A stretch of 19,603 bases of DNA from Treponema sp. (GTDB lineage: Bacteria; Spirochaetota; Spirochaetia; Treponematales; Breznakiellaceae): the NCBI GenBank assembly GCA_031273405.1, contig JAISRW010000187.1, positions 1 through 19,603 of the forward strand. The letters run 5' to 3'. Shown piece after piece: positions 6,299 to 13,468 of this stretch. Position numbers and translations under genes: made by a program. Numbering within the stretch: position 1 is the stretch's first letter; each line of letters opens with the position of its first letter. The notes under the pieces are model-generated. The model worked only from the letters and a program-made list of their open reading frames with translations, made no database searches and had not been told where the DNA came from.

Positions 6299-8950
6299 AT
6301 GACTGAAACAAAAAACATCACAACCGTTACAGACGCAGAAAGCCTGAGAAGGGTTTTGGAGCGCCTTCGGGAAGCCCAGAGGATCTACGCGGCCTTTTCA
6401 CAGGAAGCGACGGACAAAATCTTTTTCGCCGCCGCCAGGGCCGCGACCATGGCCCGTATTCCCCTGGCAAAGATGGCGGTGGATGAGACCGGCATGGGTG
6501 TGGCGGAAGACAAGGTGATCAAGAACCACTATGCTGCGGAGTACATCTACAACGCGTACAAAAACACAAAGACCTGCGGAGTTATCGAAGAAGACGCCGC
6601 TTTCGGCATTAAAAAAATTGCCGAGCCTGTCGGGATTGTGGCGGCGGTGATTCCGACAACTAATCCCACTTCTACGGCGATATTCAAGACCCTCATCGCT
6701 CTGAAAACCCGTAACGGCATCATCGTCTCCCCCCACCCCAGGGCTAAGAAGTGTACCAACGCCGCGGCAAGGATAGTCCTTGAGGCGGCGGTTGCGGCCG
6801 GCGCTCCCGAGGGGATCATCGGCTGGATAGACGAGCCGAGCCTGGAACTTACCAGCATGGTGATGAAGGAGGCGGACCTCATCCTCGCTACCGGCGGGCC
6901 GGGCATGGTAAAGTCCGCCTATTCCAGCGGGAAGCCCGCCATCGGCGTCGGCTCCGGAAACGTGCCGGCAGTCATCGAAGAAAGCGCCGACATACAGCTT
7001 GCGGTGAACAGCATTATCCATTCGAAGACCTTTGACAACGGTATGATATGCGCGTCGGAACAAGCGGTAATCGCCCTGGATGGGGTGTATGAGGATGTAA
7101 AAAAAGAATTTGCCTTCCGGGGCTGTTATCTTCTGGATCCTGCTGAGACGGAAAAAGTACGGAAGACCATCATCATCAATGGGGCGCTTAACGCGAAGAT
7201 TGTCGGCCAGAGCGCTTCCGCAATCGCGGTCCTGGCGGGGATAACGGTTCCGCCTGAAACCAAGATCCTCATCGGAGAAGTGGAAAGCGTGGAAATTCAT
7301 GAGGAATTCGTTCACGAAAAACTCTCCCCCGTATTGGCAATGTACCGGGCAAAAAACTTTTCCGAGGCCCTGGACAAGGCGGAGATACTCATTCGGGACG
7401 GCGGCTACGGCCACACCGCATCGCTGTACATCGATCCTCGGAGGGAACAAAAAAAGCTCGACGCATTTACAGCGCGGATGAAGACCTGCAGGATCATCCT
7501 CAACACCCCCTCGTCCCAAGGCGGCATCGGCGATCTCTACAACTTTAAACTGGCCCCCTCCCTCACCCTGGGCTGCGGTTCCTGGGGCGGCAATTCGGTG
7601 GCAGAAAACGTGGGGGTGAAACATTTACTCAACATAAAAACTGTTGCGGAAAGGAGAGAGAACATGCTGTGGTTCCGCGCCCCTGAAAAGATATACCTGA
7701 AGCAAGGCTGCCTGCCGGCGGCCCTGGACGAATTAACGCAGGTTCTGAACAAGAAACGAGCCTTCATTGTTACCGATACTTTTCTCTACGAGAACGGGTA
7801 CACCAAGGCAATAACAAACAAGCTGGACGAATTGGGCATTGTCCACGAAACTTTTTTTAATGTCCAGCCTGACCCCACCCTCGCCTGCGCCAAAGAAGGG
7901 GCCGCCGCAATCAGCGTTTTTAAGCCCGATGTGATTATCGCCCTGGGCGGCGGTTCGGCAATAGACGCGGGAAAGATCATGTGGGTGCTGTACGAACACC
8001 CGGACGCGGACTTCGCGGATATGGCCATGCGCTTCGCCGACATACGCAAGCGGGTTTACCCTTTCCCCAGGATGGGAGAAAAGGCGTATTTTATCGCCGT
8101 GCCGACCTCTGCGGGAACAGGCAGCGAGGTTACGCCTTTCGCGGTAATCACCGACGAAAAGAGCGGCATGAAGTACCCTCTGGCGGATTATGAGCTGCTG
8201 CCGGACATGGCGATTGTGGACGCCGGCATGATGATGAATGCCCCCAAGGGGCTTACCAGCGCGTCGGGCATAGATGCCATGACTCACGCCCTTGAAGCCT
8301 ACGCCTCGATGATGGCAACCGATTACACCGACGCCCTTGCGTTACAGGCGCTAAAGCTGATTTTCCGGTGGCTGCCCAGGGCATACGAAAACGGCCCCAA
8401 TGACCCCGCTGCCCGGGAAAAGATGGCCAACGCCGCGACAATCGCCGGCATGGCATTTGCCAACGCTTTCCTGGGGGTCTGCCACTCTATGGCCCACAAA
8501 CTGGGTGCCTTTCACCATCTGCCCCACGGCATTGCCAACGCTCTCATGATTGACGAGGTGATCCGATTTAACAGTGCGGAAGCCCCCGCCAAAATGGGAA
8601 CCTTTCCCCAATACGACCACCCGCGCACGCTCTCGCGCTACGCGGAGATTGCCCGCGCCCTGGGACTCGCTGGACCAGAGGTCCATAGACCGGAGGCCGT
8701 CGGCAGAAGCGAGGCGGAACAGGTTGAGAGCCTTATCGCCGCCATTGACGCGCTCAAGGAAAAGGTGGGGATCAAAAAAATCATCAGGGATTACGGCGTT
8801 GATGAAGAAGATTTTCTCAAGCGCCTTGACGCGATGAGCGAGCAGGCCTTTGATGATCAGTGTACCGGCGCAAACCCCCGGTATCCGCTGATTGCCGAAA
8901 TCAAAGCGATGTATCTCAACGCCTATTACGGCAGGAAGGAGAAAGTTTGA
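6299..8950 (+). CDS. adhE: Bifunctional acetaldehyde-CoA / alcohol dehydrogenase AdhE
   Basis: This 883-residue enzyme reduces acetyl-CoA to acetaldehyde and then to ethanol with two NADH; family members form cytoplasmic spirosomes. The N-terminal aldehyde dehydrogenase half (about 1-440) carries catalytic Cys251 in GMICASEQ, matching the E. coli position closely. After a linker, the iron-dependent alcohol dehydrogenase half (about 455-883) has GGGSAIDAGK and metal ligands Asp659, His663, His733 and His743. Length is normal and both active sites look intact. The ATG at 6299 follows AGAGGAG at 6289-6295, so it is preferred over the in-frame ATG at 6257, which lacks a ribosome-binding site. It is the first gene of the long hydrogenase array, and its stop overlaps the next start (TGATG), so expression is probably coupled to it. 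Confidence 0.97.
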   Translation: MTETKNITTVTDAESLRRVLERLREAQRIYAAFSQEATDKIFFAAARAATMARIPLAKMAVDETGMGVAEDKVIKNHYAAEYIYNAYKNTKTCGVIEEDAAFGIKKIAEPVGIVAAVIPTTNPTSTAIFKTLIALKTRNGIIVSPHPRAKKCTNAAARIVLEAAVAAGAPEGIIGWIDEPSLELTSMVMKEADLILATGGPGMVKSAYSSGKPAIGVGSGNVPAVIEESADIQLAVNSIIHSKTFDNGMICASEQAVIALDGVYEDVKKEFAFRGCYLLDPAETEKVRKTIIINGALNAKIVGQSASAIAVLAGITVPPETKILIGEVESVEIHEEFVHEKLSPVLAMYRAKNFSEALDKAEILIRDGGYGHTASLYIDPRREQKKLDAFTARMKTCRIILNTPSSQGGIGDLYNFKLAPSLTLGCGSWGGNSVAENVGVKHLLNIKTVAERRENMLWFRAPEKIYLKQGCLPAALDELTQVLNKKRAFIVTDTFLYENGYTKAITNKLDELGIVHETFFNVQPDPTLACAKEGAAAISVFKPDVIIALGGGSAIDAGKIMWVLYEHPDADFADMAMRFADIRKRVYPFPRMGEKAYFIAVPTSAGTGSEVTPFAVITDEKSGMKYPLADYELLPDMAIVDAGMMMNAPKGLTSASGIDAMTHALEAYASMMATDYTDALALQALKLIFRWLPRAYENGPNDPAAREKMANAATIAGMAFANAFLGVCHSMAHKLGAFHHLPHGIANALMIDEVIRFNSAEAPAKMGTFPQYDHPRTLSRYAEIARALGLAGPEVHRPEAVGRSEAEQVESLIAAIDALKEKVGIKKIIRDYGVDEEDFLKRLDAMSEQAFDDQCTGANPRYPLIAEIKAMYLNAYYGRKEKV

Positions 8951-9708
8951 TGGGAAATTATAATCTTGAAAAGATCATCGCGGTGAGGACCGCGAAAACT
9001 ATTTACCTGGACAAAGACCGAGTCGTCAAGGTGATGGGACCGGAATATCCCGCAAGCGACGTTCTTTCCGAAGCCCTGAATCTGGCGGCGGTGGGGGAAA
9101 CAAGCCTCCGGGTTCCCAGGCTTATCGAGGTTACCAGGATAGAGGGGAAGTGGGCCATTGTGTGGGAATATGTTGCGGGAACTACCCTGGAGGATTTAAT
9201 GAAAAAAAACAAAGAGCGCTTTGACGAATACCTGGAACGCTTTGTGGACATCCAGCTTGAAACGCACAGGTTTACCGCCACCCGGCTGCCCCTGCTCGGC
9301 GATAAGCTGCACCGAAAAATCCTTGCCTCCGGTCTTGACACCGCCGTCCGGTATGAACTGCGGACCCGGTTGGACAGCTTCCCCCGGCATACCAAGCTCT
9401 GCCACGGGGACTTTAATCCGACCAACATCATTATCACCGGCAATGACGAAGCCTATATCATCGACTGGTCCCACGCGACCCAGGGGAACGCCTCCGCCGA
9501 CGCCGCCCAGACCTATCTCCTGTTTTGGCTGGCCGGGCACATAGGCGCCGCGGAAAAGTATCTTTCCCTTTTCTGCAAAAAAAGCGACACACCAAAACAG
9601 TATGTAGAAAAATGGATCGCGATTATCTCCGCGTCCCGGTTGGTTAAGGCAAAACCGGAAGAGCGGGAATTCCTGCTCCATTGGGCCAATGTGGTTGATT
9701 ATGAATAG
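8950..9708 (+). CDS. APH/choline-kinase-fold phosphotransferase
   Basis: This 252-residue protein is of the aminoglycoside phosphotransferase-like kinase family. The key kinase parts are present: Lys27 in VVKVM and Glu41 as the likely ATP-anchoring pair, the WEYVAGTTL hinge at 72-80, the catalytic loop HGDFNPTN (His152, Asp154, Asn159) and metal-binding Asp172 in IIDWSHA. Its start overlaps the adhE stop (TGATG) after AAGGAG, and the small ferredoxin gene starts 9 bases downstream. Nothing suggests antibiotic resistance. Its place between adhE and a sensory hydrogenase/phosphatase pair suggests it phosphorylates a cell component under redox control, possibly opposing the phosphatase at 11675. 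The substrate is unknown. Confidence 0.82.
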   Translation: MGNYNLEKIIAVRTAKTIYLDKDRVVKVMGPEYPASDVLSEALNLAAVGETSLRVPRLIEVTRIEGKWAIVWEYVAGTTLEDLMKKNKERFDEYLERFVDIQLETHRFTATRLPLLGDKLHRKILASGLDTAVRYELRTRLDSFPRHTKLCHGDFNPTNIIITGNDEAYIIDWSHATQGNASADAAQTYLLFWLAGHIGAAEKYLSLFCKKSDTPKQYVEKWIAIISASRLVKAKPEEREFLLHWANVVDYE

Positions 9709-9717
9709 GAGGCTTGT

Positions 9718-9960
9718 ATGAAGGTTACCGTTTGCATAGGCAGTTCCTGCCACCTGAAAGGTTCCCGGCAGATCGTGGAACAGTTTCAAGCCCTGATTGC
9801 CGGAGGAAACCTAAAAGACAGAGTTGAGCTTGGCGGCGCTTTCTGCATGGGAAAGTGCGCCACCGGCGTTTCCGTAATGGTCGGTGATGCGTACCATTCC
9901 CTGCGGCCTGAGAACGCCAAAAGTTTTTTTGAGGAAACGATCCTGAAACAGCTTGGGTGA
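9718..9960 (+). CDS. Thioredoxin-like [2Fe-2S] ferredoxin (NuoE C-terminal-domain type)
   Basis: This 80-residue protein corresponds to the C-terminal [2Fe-2S] domain of NuoE/HydC standing alone. The four ligands are Cys6 and Cys11 in CIGSSCHLKGS, and Cys43 and Cys47 in FCMGKC. It starts after TAGGAGG, and 6 bases separate its stop from the sensory hydrogenase gene. It is paralogous to the protein encoded at 17160. It is likely a dedicated electron carrier to or from the adjacent sensory hydrogenase. Confidence 0.88.
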   Translation: MKVTVCIGSSCHLKGSRQIVEQFQALIAGGNLKDRVELGGAFCMGKCATGVSVMVGDAYHSLRPENAKSFFEETILKQLG

Positions 9961-9966
9961 TCCGCC

Positions 9967-11682
9967 ATGACCGAATATCTAACCCTCAAAACAACAAATT
10001 GCAAAAACTGCTATAAGTGTCTGCGCCGCTGTCCGGTAAAGTCCATACGGTTTGAGAACGATCGTGCCCACATCGTGCCGGAAGAATGTATACTCTGCGG
10101 AAACTGCTTTGTCATTTGCCCCCAGAACGCCAAGGAGATCCGCAACGATATTGCCGGGGCGGAGAAACTTATAAAAACCGGAGCGGAGCTCTACGTCAGC
10201 CTGGCCCCCTCTTTCGCGGCAAATTATGTGGATGAAACAAGCGGGGAAAGTTTTACCCTAACCTCGATGGAACAGGCCCTGAAACAACTGGGCTTTGCGG
10301 GGGTTGAGGAAACCGCCCTGGGCGCCGCCATTGTAAAAAAACGCTACGACGCCCTGGTCAACGCGGGGGAGCGGGATCTTATCATCAGTTCCTGCTGCCA
10401 CAGCGTGAACCAGCTCATACGGAAATATTACCCCGCCGTGCTTCCCTCGGTGGCGCATATTATTTCCCCCATGCTGGCCCATTGCATGGACATTAAGCGC
10501 CGCCGGCCCGGGGCGAAGACGGTGTTTATCGGCCCCTGCATCTCCAAAAAAGAGGAGGCCGAAATTTACCGGGGCTTTACCGATTGCGCCCTGACCTTTG
10601 AGGAGCTTTCCCAATGGCTCGCCCGGGAAAACATCGGTCTTCAGCCGGCGGAAGAAACAAAAGACGCCGCAGCTCTAACGCGGCTTTTCCCCATCCCCGG
10701 CGGCATACTCCGCGCCATGGCGAAAGAGAACAAGGACTATACCTATCTTTCGGTAGACGGCGTAGAGAACTGCATCAGCGTCCTGGAAGACGCGGCAAGG
10801 GGAAGGCTGAAAAAATGTTTTATCGAAATGTCCGCCTGCTCGGGAAGCTGTACCGGCGGGCCGGCGATGGACCGAGGCGGCCTTAAACGGAAGGAGCGCC
10901 GGAATTATCCGGTACGGAATTATATCGCCGTTTCCTCATATGCGGGGGACAGAGAGCTTGAAACCGAAGCCTACGATCCGGAGGCGCTTAAAAAAAACAT
11001 GGACCCCCTCAGGATTCGCAAGGTCCATTTGGGCGAAGAGGCCGTCGCCGAAGTGCTGCGGAAGATAGGCAAGACCAGGCCGGAACAGGAACTGAACTGC
11101 GGAACCTGCGGTTACGACACCTGCCGCGAAAAAGCCCAAGCGGTGCTGGAGGGCAAGGCCAACCTTTTTATGTGCCTCCCCTATCTGCTGGAAAAGGCCG
11201 AGTCCTTTTCCGATGACATTATCAAAAACACCCCCAACGGGATCATCGTGCTTAATGAAACCCTGGAGGTTCAGCAGATAAACGCCGCCGCCTGCAAACT
11301 GCTCAACATAAACCCTGCCGATATTCTGGGAGATCAGGTGGTGCGTATTCTGGACCCCGTGCCTTTTGTGGCGGCGATAGAGGAAGGAAAGAATACCCGC
11401 AATAAACGGACCTATCTGGCGGATTACGAAAAATATGTTGACCAGACGGTGATCTACGACAGGAGCTATCACATCGTTATCTGCATCATGCGGGACGTTA
11501 CCGAAGAGACCCGGCAACGGGAGGCGAAAGAAGATTTTAACCGGAAGGCTATCGAGATTACCGACAAGGTTATCGAAAAGCAGATGCGGGCGGTTCAGGA
11601 AATAGCCTCCCTCCTGGGGGAAAGTACCGCGGAGACAAAGATAGCCCTTACGACACTCAAGGAGAGCCTCGGTCATGAATAG
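9967..11682 (+). CDS. hydS: Sensory-type [FeFe] hydrogenase with C-terminal PAS domain (HydS-like, group C)
   Basis: This 571-residue protein is likely an H2 or redox sensor rather than a bulk catalyst. In order it has: an N-terminal 2x[4Fe-4S] ferredoxin domain (Cys12, 15, 18, 22 and 41, 44, 47, 51); a divergent H-cluster domain with SSCCHSV (Cys143/144), GPCISKKEE (Cys191) and SACSGSC (Cys291, Cys295); a CGTCGYDTC iron-sulfur motif (Cys378, 381, 386); a PAS domain at about 412-510; and a helical tail. The Met residues of the catalytic motifs MPC and MACPGGC are replaced by Gly and Ser, as in sensory hydrogenases. No kinase output domain is fused. The next gene, a PP2C phosphatase overlapping by 8 bases, is the likely output. 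This arrangement is known for group C3 enzymes next to bifurcating hydrogenases. The ribosome-binding site is weak (GGGTGA), suggesting coupling to the upstream gene. Confidence 0.9.
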   Translation: MTEYLTLKTTNCKNCYKCLRRCPVKSIRFENDRAHIVPEECILCGNCFVICPQNAKEIRNDIAGAEKLIKTGAELYVSLAPSFAANYVDETSGESFTLTSMEQALKQLGFAGVEETALGAAIVKKRYDALVNAGERDLIISSCCHSVNQLIRKYYPAVLPSVAHIISPMLAHCMDIKRRRPGAKTVFIGPCISKKEEAEIYRGFTDCALTFEELSQWLARENIGLQPAEETKDAAALTRLFPIPGGILRAMAKENKDYTYLSVDGVENCISVLEDAARGRLKKCFIEMSACSGSCTGGPAMDRGGLKRKERRNYPVRNYIAVSSYAGDRELETEAYDPEALKKNMDPLRIRKVHLGEEAVAEVLRKIGKTRPEQELNCGTCGYDTCREKAQAVLEGKANLFMCLPYLLEKAESFSDDIIKNTPNGIIVLNETLEVQQINAAACKLLNINPADILGDQVVRILDPVPFVAAIEEGKNTRNKRTYLADYEKYVDQTVIYDRSYHIVICIMRDVTEETRQREAKEDFNRKAIEITDKVIEKQMRAVQEIASLLGESTAETKIALTTLKESLGHE

Positions 11683-12910
11683 CCTTTGTACCGACGCGGG
11701 ATACCTCAGCATCAACAAACAGGGGGAGCAGCTCTGCGGGGATCACGTTGAGATCGTCCGTCCCTTCCTGGACTACCCCTCTTCCTCCGCCGAGCGCGGC
11801 GGGGACAGCGGCGGTGATCCGGAACGGCAGGACCTGACTGTGGCGGTGCTTGCCGACGGCCTTGGAAGCGGCGTAAAGGCAAGCATCCTCTCTACCCTTA
11901 CCGCGAAGATCATCTCTACTATGATTGCCAACTCCCTTCCCGTGGAGGACTGCGTTTCCACCATCGCGGCCACCCTGCCGATCTGCAAGGTGCGGCAGAT
12001 AGCCTACTCGACCTTTACCATCATCAGAATTTCAGGCGGCCTTGATGCGGAGATCATCCAATACGACAACCCCCAGGTGATTCTGCTGCGGGAGGGGAAA
12101 AACTACCCCTACCCCATGCGGGCGGAAACCATCGATAAAAAGACTATCTACAAGAGCCGCGTCAAAGTGCGGGAAGACGATACCTTTATCGCTTTCAGCG
12201 ACGGCGCGGTTCACGCGGGGATTGGCAAAGTCCTCAACTTCGGCTGGCAGCGGGACGACATCATCGCTTTCCTGGAAAAGGCCTATGACCGGGACCTGGC
12301 CGCGAAAACCCTCTGTTCCATCCTGCTGGGCAAATGCTATTCCCTCTACGGCGGGGAGCCCGGGGACGATACCACGGTGTGCATAGTAAAAATACGGCGG
12401 CGGCAGCCCGTCAACCTTATGGTGGGCCCGCCGGCCAGCCCTGCCGACGCGGACAAAATGATGGCCCTCTTTTTTTCCAAAGAAGGGAAACACATTGTCT
12501 GCGGGGGAACCACTTCAAACCTAGCCTCCCGGTTTTTGGGGAAGCCCCTGGAAACCGGCGTACCCCGCTATATCGATCCCGCCATACCGCCCACGGCAAA
12601 GATTGAGGGGGTTGACCTAGTTACCGAAGGGGTCATTACCATACACCGGGTGTTGGAATACGCTAGGGATTATATCAGGGACAACACAAATTATGTTCAG
12701 TGGAACTATGGAAAAGACGGGGCTTCCCAGATTGCCCGGCTCCTCTTTGAGGGAGCGACGGATATTAATTTTTACGTGGGCAGGGCCGTTAATCCCGCCC
12801 ATCAGAACCCGGATCTTCCCATCGGCTTTAACATAAAAATGCGCCTGGTTGACGAACTGGCGGCCTGCCTTAAAACGATGGGGAAGCGGATAAAAGTGAG
12901 TTACTTCTAA
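11675..12910 (+). CDS. SpoIIE/PP2C-type serine/threonine phosphatase with conserved C-terminal extension
   Basis: This 411-residue soluble protein has a PP2C-like metal phosphatase domain in its first ~240 residues. Visible metal-site motifs are ADGLGSG (Asp61-Gly62), FSDGAVH (Asp176-Gly177) and GDDTT (Asp231-Asp232). It lacks the membrane and linker parts of true SpoIIE. Residues ~245-411 form a second domain with VCGGTTSN and a PPTAKIEGVDLVTEGVITI block that I cannot assign to a known fold. Its start overlaps the end of the sensory hydrogenase gene by 8 bases, so the two are almost certainly translationally coupled. The simplest model is that H2 or redox state sensed by the hydrogenase-PAS protein sets phosphatase activity. 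No anti-sigma or STAS partner is encoded nearby, so its substrate lies elsewhere or is the upstream kinase's target. Confidence 0.88.
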   Translation: MNSLCTDAGYLSINKQGEQLCGDHVEIVRPFLDYPSSSAERGGDSGGDPERQDLTVAVLADGLGSGVKASILSTLTAKIISTMIANSLPVEDCVSTIAATLPICKVRQIAYSTFTIIRISGGLDAEIIQYDNPQVILLREGKNYPYPMRAETIDKKTIYKSRVKVREDDTFIAFSDGAVHAGIGKVLNFGWQRDDIIAFLEKAYDRDLAAKTLCSILLGKCYSLYGGEPGDDTTVCIVKIRRRQPVNLMVGPPASPADADKMMALFFSKEGKHIVCGGTTSNLASRFLGKPLETGVPRYIDPAIPPTAKIEGVDLVTEGVITIHRVLEYARDYIRDNTNYVQWNYGKDGASQIARLLFEGATDINFYVGRAVNPAHQNPDLPIGFNIKMRLVDELAACLKTMGKRIKVSYF

Positions 12911-12966
12911 CAGAGAGTGGAGAGTGAGGAGTGGAGAAACATGTGGAAATTTGAGGAGAGAGGTGT

Positions 12967-13467
12967 ATGACAAGTACGGTGTTTGATTATGAGGCGGTGG
13001 ATGGGATTGTTGACGAACTGGGGGCGAAGCCAAGCTCGGTTATCGCGATCCTCCAGGGGATACAGGAACAGTATCGCTACCTGCCGGCGGAGATTTTTCC
13101 CCATCTGGCGAAACGGTTGAAAGTAAGCGAGGCCCGGATTTACGGGGTCGCGACATTCTATGAGAATTTCTCCCTTGAGCCCAAGGGCAAGTATATCATA
13201 AAGGTATGCGACGGCACTGCCTGCCATGTACGGAAATCTATCCCTAACCTTGAGCGGCTGCGCGGGGAACTGGGGCTTTCCGCCTCTAGGATAACCACCG
13301 GCGATTTAGGCTTTACCGTACAGACCGTCGCGTGCCTGGGGGCCTGCAGCCTTGCGCCGGCGCTGACCGTTAATAACAAAGTCTATGCCGCCATGACCCC
13401 GGAAAAGGTCTCGAAGCTGCTTGAGGAACTCAGGGCGGATATTGCCGCCGGCGGGGAGGGTAATTAA
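12967..13467 (+). CDS. hydC: NADH-dependent [FeFe] hydrogenase subunit HydC (NuoE-like)
   Basis: This 166-residue NuoE homologue has an N-terminal helical region (about 1-75, with AEIFPHLAKRLKVSEARIYGVATFYENF) and a thioredoxin-like [2Fe-2S] domain with ligands Cys81, Cys86, Cys123 and Cys127 (CDGTAC...CLGAC). It is the small subunit of the trimeric HydABC complex, transferring electrons next to the flavin subunit. The ATG at 12967 follows GAGGAGAGAGG. The short gap before it (12911-12966) is purine-rich, with repeated GTGGAGA/GTGAGGA words. The following hydB gene starts 1 base after its stop. Confidence 0.93.
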   Translation: MTSTVFDYEAVDGIVDELGAKPSSVIAILQGIQEQYRYLPAEIFPHLAKRLKVSEARIYGVATFYENFSLEPKGKYIIKVCDGTACHVRKSIPNLERLRGELGLSASRITTGDLGFTVQTVACLGACSLAPALTVNNKVYAAMTPEKVSKLLEELRADIAAGGEGN

Positions 13468-13468
13468 T

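Noticed and set aside
6398..7624. 408-codon minus-strand open frame inside adhE
   Set aside because: It is an antisense shadow caused by GC-biased third positions. The plus-strand AdhE has both intact active sites.
8950..9708. Aminoglycoside resistance gene
   Set aside because: Only the general kinase fold is shared. The overlap with adhE and operon placement beside a sensory hydrogenase do not suggest a resistance cassette.
13421..13468. Longer HydB start at 13421
   Set aside because: It would overlap hydC by 47 bases, whereas the ATG at 13469 follows GGGGAGGG and starts one base after the hydC stop.
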